Below, piece by piece: positions 48,427 to 60,560 of a DNA stretch of 64,000 bases. The stretch comes from Crambe crambe (taxonomy: Eukaryota; Porifera; Demospongiae; Poecilosclerida; Crambeidae). Positions within the stretch are counted from its first letter, which is position 1. Each line of letters begins with the position of its first letter. The position numbers and the translations under genes are program-made. Location: NCBI GenBank assembly GCA_963924555.1, contig OZ004586.1, positions 4,980,501 through 5,044,500 on the forward strand. Direction: 5' to 3'. Below the pieces are notes generated by a model, which was given only the letters and a program-made list of their open reading frames with translations, searched no databases and was not told the origin of the DNA.

Positions 48427-49221
48427 AAGTCTATTCGCGTTCACCTCGACCCCGGAAGTAGCTGTGGTGTAGTAAGCTTACGTAAGAACGCGTATTAATC
48501 CAATTAGCCACATAGTTATGGCTAGAAGTATGCGCGGGTAATTGGAGCCAAGCCACGTATTATCAGTTTAGATCAAGTTATTTTCTCGTTTTTGCGTGAC
48601 TTTCTCTCATGCTGCCATGACTCTCCCTGGACTTCTGCCTTGTTCTTCTACTGGACAATCCCCAGAGAGGTAGGGTGGTTCAGCTGACATCTCAAGCCTG
48701 CTCCTTCCTTTCCTGATCCCAGCAACTCCTGGAGGGTTTAGCAATGAATGTTCTGTATAAGCTAAACTGCTGGGAAGATTAGCAGTGATTCGAATATTGT
48801 AGTTAAACTTGAAAATGTGACTTCTCATTGATTCTATCGATCTAGTTAGCTAAAAGATTCTGTGATTCAGTTTTCTAGTTAGCTGAACTATTCTATAATT
48901 CATATTTCTTAGTTTTAACCAGCAGTTACTTGCGTAAGCTAGCTAACTTACTCGAGATTCAGTAGCACCTGGCAGCCATTGTTGTTGCTCTATCGCGCGC
49001 AATGCGCGCGCACTACATTCCTTGTGGTGAATGGCAGCTCCATACTTTCCTTATGGGACATACAGCTAACTTCTTACTGGTAAGGATTGAGTCTTTATAA
49101 AAAGTGTCATCATAAATCTCGGATAATTAGCTAGCTGCTGGTGTTTGAAATTTTGAAATTGGTCAAGAATTGAGCAAGTTATCGCGGATATAAAAAGGTC
49201 GAGGTGAACGCGAATAGACTT
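48427..49221. mobile_element. Nonautonomous DNA transposon, 795 bp, TA target site
   Basis: Perfect terminal inverted repeats of at least 25 bases: aagtctattcgcgttcacct at the left and the complement at the right, each flanked by TA. TA duplication and short perfect ends fit the IS630/Tc1/mariner group. No transposase frame is present; the longest frame inside (48607-48828) looks like chance. The element sits 200 bases upstream of the Death-ROCO start codon and may supply part of its promoter or 5' UTR. Confidence 0.85.
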
Positions 49222-49424
49222 TAGTACATCAGAAATAAGCAGCTTCCACAGAGTTAGTCGCTCACTGGATGATTTGTACCACGAATGCCCGCCGAATAAA
49301 CCTAGCTAGAGCCTAGTTCAGTAAAAGTTCATGAAAATTTCACATGATGTTCTAATTGACGAGGCCAACTCAGTGACTGCATCTTATTATTCTTAATGCA
49401 GCTACATACTGAAAGTGAGTCTGA

Positions 49425-52400
49425 ATGGCAGAGTCCAAGGAGTATTCCACTATTTTGAACTGCAATAGGAAGCTAGAGATTGCTCTCAAGTCTGACAGGG
49501 ATATTGCACTGTTTCTCCTTCAGCAAGGATTCATCACACAAGAACGTTATGATGAAATTAACAATCCAAAGTCGAATCTGACGGATGATGCAAAAGCTAG
49601 TATGCTAGTGACTGCAATCAGAGACAGAGTTGAACTCAACCCTCGTAATTATCACAAAGTGGTTGATCATTTGCGTCAGAACATGATAAGATATGGAGAT
49701 ATTATAGAGATTCTTGATCAACAGTATCATCAGACCACAACTATAAGCAATCCAGGTATGAGTTTCAGAAGGGAACTAGCCCACCTCCCATTAGATAAGC
49801 TCTCTGATCAAATTAAATTGAGGAACTTAGCTATTTATGGAGATTACTTTTTTCTCATAGGCACTATGATGGCCACACCCTCTCCTCCTCCTCCTGTATC
49901 CAATGCCTCTCCCTTAACAACTCCTTCTATGACAGCCACACCAATCCCTCCTTCTGTACACATTGAGGGAGCCACCTCTCTGTTGGCCACGCCCTCCCCT
50001 CTTCCTGTACCCAATGCCTCTCCTTTACAAAGGTCTTCATGTGAGGGGACAACTTCTATGCTGGCCACCCCACCTCCCAGCAGTGACTCATTTTCAGCTT
50101 CCATAACACAGTCTTCTGTCGATCGTGCCACAATATCTAATGACAACTCAGGTAAGCTATGCTTGTGAAAAGTTATGTGATAGCTTGAGAAAAGGGTCTT
50201 ATGGAGCAAAAAATTCAAAACAGAGTTATTGGTACCATTTTAAAGAGTTCCTATATTCCTTATTAACAGGCTTTCATGTCTTGCAGATCCTTTTCTCAAA
50301 TACTATCACACAAGTACATTAGGTCAGATTACCCCAGGGGAATCCCCAAGGAAAACCCCAAGAATTTGGTGATTGAATGGCTGGATACACACTAGCATCC
50401 AAGGAAGTGTCATTCATCACACTACCTACAGTATCTATTGTCAGCCACATGTATTCCAGATGTAAGAAGTTTAGTTGAGCCTGCAAGAATAGAAGAGATA
50501 CAGAGAGTCCAGTTAGTATTGTTCTAATGAGAGAAGCCACACCCATTCCATACTAACCCTACATAGAGAGTGCTACCGCACTCTCTGATATCTAGGTCTA
50601 CGCTCCAAAATGCCCCAGGCAATAGTAGCACCCTGCACACATAATGCGCATGTTCAAATTGTAATCCCAAGATTGACTTCTACAGTACAGAGGTTTGCAC
50701 GGTTCTTGCACAAAAGCCTAGCTACTTGCTCGCTCGCTCGCTGTGACTCGAATGTTGTACATGACCAAGGGCAAGACAACTCAATCTTACTCTACTACTG
50801 GTACCTGTTTGAATATTCAAGTGTTTGTACAAACACTACATCGAGCTATTCCGTAATGGTCAAACAAGTCAAATGTGACCATCATTCCAATGTCCAATGT
50901 GGCAAAAAGTGGTATATGGTTGACAATATATGTGAATAGGTAGAGGTCATCAATTTAGATTTATTTGCAAACAACAATAAACTGGAGCCTTGGAAATGAA
51001 AAATGTAGCCAAATCAAACTACGCTAGCAATATAAAAAGTAAACAAAACAAGTGAAAGGAAAAAATTTATGCTAAATAAAAAAGGCCATGTAGGCTTAGT
51101 CTGTACTTTTACCTATAGCAGTTTCTGTGAACAAACATCAAGATTATGCTGCCTTCAATAATAATCCCTACATCACTGCCTAAACCAAGCAAAACTTTTA
51201 GACTGACATGAATAATTAAAGCAGCTTGGTGGGAGGCAGTGAAGTAGGGATTATTATTGAAGGCAGCATAATTTTGATGTTTGTTCACAGAAACTGCTAT
51301 AGGTAAAAGTGCAGACTAAGCCTACATGGCCTTTTTTATTTAGCATAAATTTTTTTCCTTTCACTTTTAATATTATTCAGCTATCTCTAGCTAGCTAGCT
51401 CTAGATAATGGACTACACTATCGACTCAGGGATTTTAGATTCACCAATCCATCTACCGGTAGAGCATCTTCAACCTCCAAGTATAGCTCCACCTTGACTC
51501 GTTGATAAATAATGATTGATTGAGCTGCTATGCTAATTCTTCTTTCATCTGTCCCTGCATACACATAGAAGAATGAACTCTATACATAGCTAAAACCATA
51601 AAAGAGAGGAAGAACAAGTAAGGGAAAAAACATTTCGTGAAATGAAAAAAAGATGTAGGGATGACCACTGCTCCAAAAAGTAAGGAAACAAGAAGGATGG
51701 AAATGGGATCAATCTTTGTTCTGTATATCCAGCCAACAATCCCTACATATACGTACATTATTGCACTATAATCTGAAGCTACCCGACGTATATGTAGGGA
51801 TTGTTGGCTGGATATACAGAACAAAGATTGATCCCATTTCCATCCTTCTTGTTTCCTTACTTATTTGAGCAGTGGTCATCCCTATACATCTTTTTTCATT
51901 TCATGAAATGTTTTTCCCTTATCTATTATGAGTTGTTTGTTTTCTTAACTGAGAAAGATTATATAACAATGTAATGTACAAACAATGATAGGTGGCCCTT
52001 CTCCTGTGTTAACTGAAAAAAATGTCAAAGTTATATTACTGAGAGCTGGAGTTGAGTGGACATTCCAGCTGTGTGTTGGAGGGCTTCGTTTGAGGGAGAA
52101 ACGCCTGAAGAAAGTGCAGAAATCCACCCCTGAGGAGAAGTGGAAGTTTACAATTGATTATTGGTTGAACATTGATCCTACCCCATCATGGAGGAGGATG
52201 ATATGTGCAGTGGACTATTATGCTAAACAGTATGAAGCTGCCTCCAGATTGTACCAGTATGCTGAGCCAGTGACAGGTATGAATCAGTTCGTAAAGGTGC
52301 ATGCTAACTTCATTGATGACTTAACCCTTCCAATGCAGATTCGACTCTCACTCTAGAGAATGTCCTGCTTGTATTGAAAGAAGTGAAAAACTTGACTATG

Positions 52401-55400
52401 CTGTGTAGATACCTACGAGTCCCAGAAAACAAGAGAAATCGAATTGATGAGACTGCTATTGCAAAATATTTCATTTTTTATTGTTGTCATCCAACTTGGT
52501 TGAAATTGGCTGGTAAGCTCTACTTCCTGAATGAAGATAGAGCTTTGGGAATTGTTCACAGATTCATACCCACTTCATCTCCAGGTGAGATTTTTTTTGT
52601 GTTCATGAGGAAATGGCACTTCAACAAAGCCAATATAGACTTTTACTTGCACAACTCCAGTGCATTTTCATCCATTCTTTGCCCAAAACGGCAGTGGCCA
52701 TAATGATATTTACTATAATTGTGTGACTAAAGGTTATTCAGAATCTGGGATCATTGTGATGAAGTTGGTATCTCTTTCATTTAGACCCAACTCTCACTGT
52801 GGAAAGTATGTATGAAGTTCTAAAGAAGGTTGACTGGAATCGTGGACTCCGTGGTGAAAAAATTGATATTCCGTGGTCCCAATGTACTGATATCAAGAAA
52901 CAATACAAGGGTAACCCGATTGAGTGTAGTAAAGTCCGTTATGAGTGGTATTTGGATTTCCACCCTGCCCCCTCTTGGGATCATATCGCTGAGGGTCTTT
53001 ATCAAGCAAGGGAACATTATATAGTGAAGCAAGTCGAAAGAAGACTAAAAGGTAATGATACTTACTTATAGCCTACTTGTGGTTAAGATCAAAGCACTGC
53101 TACTTGGTTGTAGTACAGGCACAACCACAGGGGTGATATTGATACAATTACCCAGGAAGTTGGTCAGGGTGATATTAGTTTATGATAACACAATGCCCAA
53201 ATAAGTATGGTTTACATTGCTCGGCTCTAGCAGTACTGTATTATTCTAGCTAGCCATTATGGTGCCAATAATAAACAATGGGGCTAACATTATCAATTCC
53301 CAAAGAATGGCAAATGAGATGTCTGGCGAATGAATAGGGTATTGAACAGCACTGAATCTTTGGCTGGCTGTTTAGGTCTCTTCTGGTTGCTTGATAAATG
53401 ATGTCAGACTCTTGACATTTCCATTATACAGCTGCTAGAAGACTTGCAGCTTGTCGCCAAGCCATAAAAGAGAAGACACCCATTGATGAAACAGTCGTTC
53501 ACAGTATTTTTTGTGGCTTAGCTGGATCTGGAAAAAGTTCTTTAATGAGCCGACTTGTTCGTGCAGATGCTGATAAAAATGTTACAGAAAGGACAATTAA
53601 ACTGGAAGAACCAAAGTTATCTAAATCAGTGGTTCTAGTGGAAGGTCTCAGTTGGAACAAACTGGATTTTATCAGTGAGGCTGATATGATTGCTAATAAA
53701 ATATCTCCCAGCACTTTATCTCGAGTGTCTAAACGAAGGAAAGATTCCTGGATCCATTACCTTTCTGATGTGAAGGGTCAGCCTGAATTCCAAGAGCATT
53801 TGCATGTGTTAATCTCTGGCCACTCTCTCTTCTATCACACTTTTAGGGCTGATGTAGACCTAGATGCTGAGATAGAACTGGAGCATCTCAGTCCAAGTGG
53901 AAAGTCCTTTAAGACAAGCACGACCACAAAAGAATCCATTTTGCAATTTCTTGCCACCATCTCTTCAATAGCAGTGACAAAGAAACCCCAGGAAGGAAAC
54001 CTGGCACAGCCAAAAGTGTTTTTCATTGCCACCCATGTCAATAAGTCAAAAGGCAAGATTAAGATTATCGATCAAAAACTGCAGGAGATTGTAAAAACAA
54101 CGAAGGCTTACAAAGATGGAATGGTTGTATATTGCTCAGAAGCCAGCATGTTGTTTCCTGTTAACAACTGCTCTGATAATGATAATGCTTTCAGGGACAT
54201 ACGAATTGCTGTAAACAGAGTGGTTACTGGCAACAAGGACTACCGCATTAGCGTTCCTCATACATGGTCTCTTTTTTCTGCCCGTATTCAGCACTTCACT
54301 GAACAAGTGTTATCTTATGATACTTGTCTTGCTGTGGGTAAGGAGTGTGGTATTGATACAACTGAAGATCTGGATAGCTGCCTTTGGTTCTTGCACCACC
54401 AAACTGGGATCCTTCGCTACTTCAAGGAGGTCCCAGAACTTCAAGATCTGATTATAAACAACCCACAGTATATATTTGACAGGATTACTGACTTGATTAC
54501 AAATACATTTATATTTGACAAGATTCGTGGTGACATGCGTATCAAGGATGAATTCAGCAAGAAAGGAATATTCTCTGTCGAAAGTTTTGAGAAGTTATCA
54601 TGTTCAGATGATCTATCATCTTCTCAGCTGATAAAGTTATTTGAGCATCTCCACATTATTGCCCCTGTGGAGAAGAGCCCAGATGGTGTTATAAAGAAAT
54701 ATTTTCTCCCTTGTGCACTCAGTCGCCTGGACAGTAAAGACACACCAGCTGCAGAAGTTTCTTCACAGTCTCACCCATCCTTATTCTTCCTCTTTGGCTG
54801 TGGTTACAGTCCATATGGTCTGTTTGGAGCACTAGTAACTGATCTTTTCCATCCGAGTCCAGATTCAGAATTTGAATGGACGTTCGAAAATGATGAAATT
54901 TTTCGCAATCAAATCTGCTTTTCTGTAGGTCCTTTATCTGACAAGTTCCAATTCACTGTAGCTTTGAATCATATTTGCATTGATGTTCTTCGTGAATCTA
55001 ATCAGAAAAAACCTGCATTATCCAAGATTTGTGATCACGTGAGACAACACATTGAAAATAGCCTATCAGATATGATCAGCGTACTAAACTATACCATCGA
55101 TCCAGAAGAAGCATTTCAATGTCCAATTCACAGCTCTCATCTTGCATACATACGCTTCTTTCAGAATAGACCACTTGCTTTGAAATGCTCTATTCAGAAT
55201 AAGACAACCGAATTTCCTGCAAAGTGTAGTATTTGGTTTGATGAGGTTAGTTCTTGAATTTGAATTTAAATAGTCAATAATTATAGATATACATTTTGTA
55301 GGCTGGACAAGGACTTACTTCTCATCTTGGTAAGTCAATAAATGAAATTATGTTGTTATGGTTCAATTCTATTGTATTCACAGGTATCGAAGATCTTGAG

Positions 55401-55842
55401 GATGTTATTGAAGAAGTTGGAGATATATCTGCCAAATGGAAGCAATTTGCTACAAAGTTACATCTTCATCCTGACTTACTCGACAGAATAGGAGTAGAGA
55501 ATCAAGGAAGTGTTGTCATGTGCCTCCGAGTGGCTCTGAAAGAATGGCTAAAGAAAAACTATAATGTGAAAAAATTTGGTGAACCCACCTGGAAGATGTT
55601 AGTGGATGCAGTGAAGGCTAGATATGGTGGGGCCGATACAGCCTTAGCTGAAAAGATGACAGAAAGTCTTATAGGTATGTAGTTGTAATGCAATTGTCTC
55701 AGCATTGAATGATATTTTATTAACTACAGCCAAAGAGAGATTGAAGGGGTTACCCCGCCAACATTCTGAACCACCACTATCAACGACACGTACTCAGGAA
55801 GTAAAAAAACCAGAAAAGGCTAGTAGTTTTGACCAATCTTAG
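49425..55842 (+). CDS. CARD / Death-like x3 / Roc-COR / Death signalling protein
   Basis: Eight exons in phase: 49425-50151, 51992-52276, 52339-52584, 52785-53051, 53432-55245, 55302-55329, 55384-55674, 55730-55842; 1256 aa, or 1221 if the 105-base segment 49756-49860 is spliced out. Residues about 10-100 look like a CARD (DIALFLLQQGFITQERYDEI, VVDHLRQNMIRYGDIIEIL), then a Pro/Ser/Thr linker. Residues 243-508 hold three Death-like units, one per exon, two of them with a PSW motif. Residues 509-1113 are Roc-COR: P-loop GLAGSGKSS (537-545), switch II DVKGQPEF (621-628), and THVNKS where THKD-like G4 is expected. A clear Death domain follows (about 1123-1215: WKQFATKLHLHPDLLDRI, CLRVALKEWLKK). 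Roc-COR-Death is also the C-terminal layout of DAPK1, but there is no kinase, ankyrin or LRR here. Likely an innate-immune or cell-death hub; partners unknown. Confidence 0.85.
49756..49860 (+). other. Possible in-frame retained intron in exon 1
   Basis: gtatgag at the left and ttctcatag at the right make a good GT..AG pair. Its length of 105 is divisible by three and it has no stop, so splicing or retention both give a full protein. It separates the CARD from the Pro/Ser linker. Confidence 0.5.
51050..51369. mobile_element. Long-arm inverted-repeat element in Death-ROCO intron 1
   Basis: Two arms of about 130 bases (tttatgctaaataaaaaagg ... gcagtttctgtgaacaaac) in opposite direction around a 50-base centre. 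Arms differ at only a few positions, so insertion is recent. It would form a strong hairpin in the pre-mRNA. Confidence 0.92.
51618..51922. mobile_element. Second long-arm inverted-repeat element in intron 1
   Basis: Arms of about 135 bases: agatgtagggatgaccactg and atccagccaacaatccctac on the left, complements on the right, around a 30-base centre. Different sequence from the element at 51050, but both contain a tagggat/atcccta box. Confidence 0.92.
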
Positions 55843-56470
55843 ATCTCTAATAGCAGATCAAGTATGACTTGTTCAGCAATTATTATTAGCTATATGTAAA
55901 CATTTGAAAGTATCTAATTAATGAGCATGCAAGCATCTGATTTTTATTTTTTTTATTGTTGTGGTTGTTTTGTTGTTTGTTTTTGTTTTATTTTTTCTTT
56001 ATTGTTTGTTTTTTTGTTTATGTAATTTTAAAAATAAGCTTTGCTGACAGGCTCCAACTTGTATATGTGGTTCAACTCTGTTGAGTTACTTATATAGGTG
56101 GATACCCACTTGGTTGTGTGTGCACCATTAAAGTCTAGCAAGAATAAACGTGCACAAAGAATTCTCAGAATGTAATTTAATATGCTGTTTCAATAGCTCT
56201 ATAAGCATTTGCAGATAATTTTGCCTGGGGCACTAAAAATGTCCTAGTTCCTCAGTTGCTTTTTGCAATGTCCCTCTAACATCAACTATGGCTAAATCGG
56301 TTCTGCTAGCACTGTTTTTCAATTGTAAGAGAATCTCATTATAGTACACACAAGACAAATAAAAAGCAGAGAGAGAGAAACCAAATCTATTTCCACAGAT
56401 TCTGATGAGAAAGGTTCCACATGGTGAGTCGGTGAGGAGTTTCTCTTATAAATTACAATGATGACGTCAT
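55843..56470. other. 3' flank of the Death-ROCO gene
   Basis: T-rich stretch at 55938-56025 and a candidate poly(A) signal AATAAA at 56143-56148, 300 bases after the stop. No gene visible. Confidence 0.5.
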
Positions 56471-56496
56471 ACAAAAATTAATGGATATATGTACCA

Positions 56497-59050
56497 CATT
56501 CCTCCCCACCAAAATAGGGAGCTCCACACAACAAAGATTAACAGTAGTCAATGATACCTGTCAGGTGGGTGCCAAGTTCGTCTTGGATAACAAGGAGTGG
56601 AATTATTCTCAGAACCAGCCTCAGTGGGTGTCATGTATAGTGGAGAATGACTCCCACTAGCTTCAGCAGGGTCAGGCTCAACAGGAGGTGGAGGACTATT
56701 GTCAATAGACAACAGCACTTCATCACTAGGTTCATCAATAAAGGGTCCTCCTCTGGAACATCCTCCGGATCTGTTCGATCAACAATGGGTGTTACATTGA
56801 CTTCCTTTAGAGCTGATCCATGTGACATCTCCAGTGTTGATGATGCTGATGCTGTATATGGTATGACAGAGGACCAAGTCTCTGAATAATGACAGCGGGA
56901 ATCCATGCTGGTTCAGCTCTCAAGTTACAGCCTGTCCTACAAACCAGGACCTATCTTCAGCTTTGCTGGTCATCTTCTGTCGAGATTGCTGATCCAGAAC
57001 AGTGGCTTCAGTAGAAAGTCAAACGCCTTTTTATCAAGAAGGTGGCGAATTCATCATCAATAAACTGAGATCTATTGTCACAAACAGCCCAGCTAAATCA
57101 CAATGTACACGTTGCCACAGCTTTGCAGCCCACACCCAGGGGTGTAGTGGTGCAACTGGAGGGGTATCATTGACAGATTGACAAGACTGGCAATTATTGG
57201 TGATTCTCTCAATATCCTTGTCAACTCCAGGCCACCAGAAGTAGCTCCTGGCAACCGATTTCATTCATGATATCCCTGGATGATCATGGTGTAATAACTT
57301 CGATTGCAGTTTAGTGGGAATCACAGCTCTAATTTCCCATAGGAGACAGTTGTAAACTATAAGGTCGCAGTGTAGCTAGTATCCACATTCCATGGCCATT
57401 TCCCCTTCATGTAACAAAGTACTTACCACATCTGTAGCAGTAGCATTCTTCAGTTGTGCAGCTGTGCAGTTGTGACTGGTAGATTATTCAATCGAGTGAT
57501 ATTGAACACACTGGTTTCTGTGGCAGAAATTGCTCACTCTCTTTCAGCGGCAATCTAGATAGGCCATCAACATTCCCGTGAGCAGTGGTTGGCATAAATT
57601 CGATGGTATAGTTATACGCTGCCAGCAGAATGGCCCAGTGTTGAAGACTGCAGCTAGAGGAGGAATACCCTTCTTGGGTCCAAGTATTGCCGTCAACGGT
57701 TTGTGGTCAGTTACGACTGTAAATGAGCGTCCATAAAGATAAGAGTGACTCCAAATATCAAGGAGGAAGCCTCTTTTTCAACTTGTGGGTAATTGCGTTC
57801 ACTCTGAGTCAAGGCAATTGGGTGTTTGCTGCCATCAGGTATAAAGGTGAGAAATGACTGCACAAATATCATATGCAGACACATTTCCAGCCAGAGATAT
57901 CATAATGAACAAGACACCAACTTATCCTTGGCAGACTTGAAGGCTTGTTCACATTCCAGTGACCATTTCCATCGGTTATCTTTACAGGGAAGTCTATTCA
58001 ACGGATGCAGTATGGAAGCCAGGTTAGGGATAAATCATCCATAATAATCCCAAGAATGACCTGAGCTTGCACATTTTTCGGAGCCGGTGCACCGGTAATT
58101 GCCTGAAGTTTACTTTGTGTTGTTGCATCTGCATCAATTTTTATGTCTGAGGTATTCAACACTGGAACACATAAACTTACACTTTGCCCGTTTTAGATGA
58201 ACACTATGATTCTGTAGACATTGCAACACTTTTTCTACCTCCAGAAAGGGTAGCTAGCAAATAAATCTTCCGGTCAAGATAAGGGGTATTGCTCTACATC
58301 CATTTGAGGGTTAACGGTGACAGATCCGATCTTTCTTTGGTACTGCTACTATGGGAGCAGCCCAAGTGACCTTCTCTAGCATGCCTTCTTGTTCAAGTCG
58401 GACCTCAACAGCATGCAAACGGTATGGACCTTGGCTTGTAAAACTTGGGGAGACATCTTTCAATACCATCAAGGTTCTATTGTGCCAAGACCTTTGGAAA
58501 ATACCTCATCACCCCCTGAAGTCTTTCCTGAGGGTTCCGAGACAGTGAGACAGTAGCAATCACCTTCCTATCGAGCCGAACATGGTGTAACCAATCACAG
58601 CCAATCAAACAGGACCATTCCCCTTCACAATCACTACATCCAATTTCTTTGGAGGTTGTTGGTCACACTGTAGCTACAGTCACAGGTAGCTCTCCTAACA
58701 CTCATTCGTTCCCCAGTGTAGGTCTTCAAAATCACTTATGATGGATGAAGTGTAGCATCTGGCAAGGAGTGGAACACCTGTTCAGATAACAAAGAAACTG
58801 CAGCTCCAGTGTCAACATCCATCACCACAGGTTTACCATCAATGAGTAGCTCTACCCGAAAATGGGTCGTGAGAATGTCTCCAACAAAGAAGAGACCCAT
58901 ATCTCTGGTCACCAGCACTGATGGAAGGTGACGTCTCTACGTATAGCGTCCGAGACCCTGACTTTTTTCCAGATGAGGAACGTTTCCCAGTTTGCTTGGA
59001 CTTGCAAACAGTCGAATATGGCCAGTTTAGCCTCACGAAACTAGTCAGCA
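56497..59050 (-). pseudogene. Decayed Ty3/gypsy-type retrotransposon, pol part
   Basis: Minus-strand remains in the usual order. An aspartic protease at 58736-58918 has the DTGA active-site motif (VVMDVDTGAAVSLLSE). A heavily frameshifted reverse-transcriptase region spans about 57850-58600. RNase H at 57660-57735 reads FTVVTDHKPLTAILGPKKG. A spacer block AHGNVDGLSRLP follows near 57550-57590. An integrase zinc-binding region at 57034-57264 has the CQSC half of HHCC (RSYFWWPGVDKDIERI). A purine-rich run near 56500 (complement of cattcctccccacc) could be the polypurine tract before a 3' LTR. Many stops and shifts: not functional. No matching 5' LTR was found. Confidence 0.85.
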
Positions 59051-60560
59051 GTTTGTTGTTGTTGTTTTTTGTTGTTGTTGTTTTTTGTCACACGTACATC
59101 ATCGATCAATTCAGCAAGAACTGGAGCAATCCTGTCAGTGACCCAAGTGGTGTATAGCTATAATTTATACTTATCCAGTGCAACTATACAACTACTTTGT
59201 TGTCACTATTACTTTTCATTATACATCACCTCAGAGTTCTACTTCCCCTCATGTTTGGAGACCTACATTTCAAAACTAGTAATTACAGTAGTCTTTGGAT
59301 ACCATTCCCCAAATTTCGAATAAAGCAATTTTAATAGAGCAAAATTTTAAACTTCAAAATTTAATGGTGTAGCTACAAATGCTATAGGTAATAGAGCAGC
59401 AAGTCATTAGTAAATTCATTAGCTAACACAATTCATTCTTCCTCTTATTTTTCTTTAATTTCATTGAAGATAAGAGTGTCGATAAGATATGTTCCATCCT
59501 TTTGTTTCTTCCTTATAGTCATATGACTAAAAAAGAGCAATAAAAATAAACAATAATTAGACTATAAATATTTTAAACCTTAATGAGGTTTTTTCCTCAG
59601 CACCAAAGTGCCGAGGCACAGTGGTGGTGGAGGTGACTATGATGGTACGTTTGCCCATATCTATGCATGCATGTGACCTTTAATACATGACTTTTAATGG
59701 CTGAAGTTAATAGCAAGAGACAGCAGGCAAGTTAATGATCGTTTGAGAAAGCATAGGGGGGAAGAAAAGTAACATGAAAGTCATAAACAGCGAGAACAGA
59801 GAGTAGAATCTACAAAGATACGCTTGTTTGAAAGACAGCAAACAAAAAGGCTTTGAACAACAAGACCTGAGAGTGTATATATAAAGTTTCTGAACAGTCA
59901 TACAAACTAGGTCAATTGGCAATTTTATTATTATAAACTGTATAGATACCAATCAGCATTAGCCAGATTCATTTCAGCTCATACAATATTATGATGAAAC
60001 CTCCAATGAACTACATAGCTACAATTAACTTGGATAGCAGGATCACAGCATCCAGTTGCCTAAAAATAATAAAGGATTAAAAAGGTGATGAATAAGTGGT
60101 GATGGGTAAGGGGTTACTTGATTGAAGTTGTTGCTGAACTTTTTAACTGCACATGGCCATCCCTACTTACTTAGAATATATATTTTCCCTAAGAATTGGT
60201 CTATTGTGATATTGTACCCCCCTAACTGAAACTGAAATCATTTTCCTCCACCTATGCAAAGCTTGACACTGTTATCTGCAGCCTGGATACTAGATGAAGG
60301 TAAAGTGGAGTAAAAGCTTCAAATAGTTTTAGTACTACAAGAGTCAAAGGTTAACTAGCTACCTGTCCAGGTTATTATTCACATGTGCATATAACCACAA
60401 TAAATTCTGATAATTGTTTTTGTGAGCATGCTCAGTTACTCTCACTTGCTCTCATTTATACTAGTCAGTCAGTGCACTCTAATGAAATTCACTTTTTTCT
60501 TTTTTTTGAGTCAAGTTAGTGTTAGTTTACTAAAACACATTTCGCAAAGAGGACGGGACC
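59051..60560. other. Gene-free region between retrotransposon pieces
   Basis: A (gtt)n run at 59059-59090 and the motif cctcagcaccaaagtgccga at 59597, which recurs in altered form at 47571. Otherwise AT-rich with nothing I can support. Confidence 0.5.

Noticed and set aside
50610-50939. 109-residue frame inside Death-ROCO intron 1
   Set aside because: Runs through repeat-derived DNA (agagagtgctaccgcactct hairpin) and shows no domain or splice logic.
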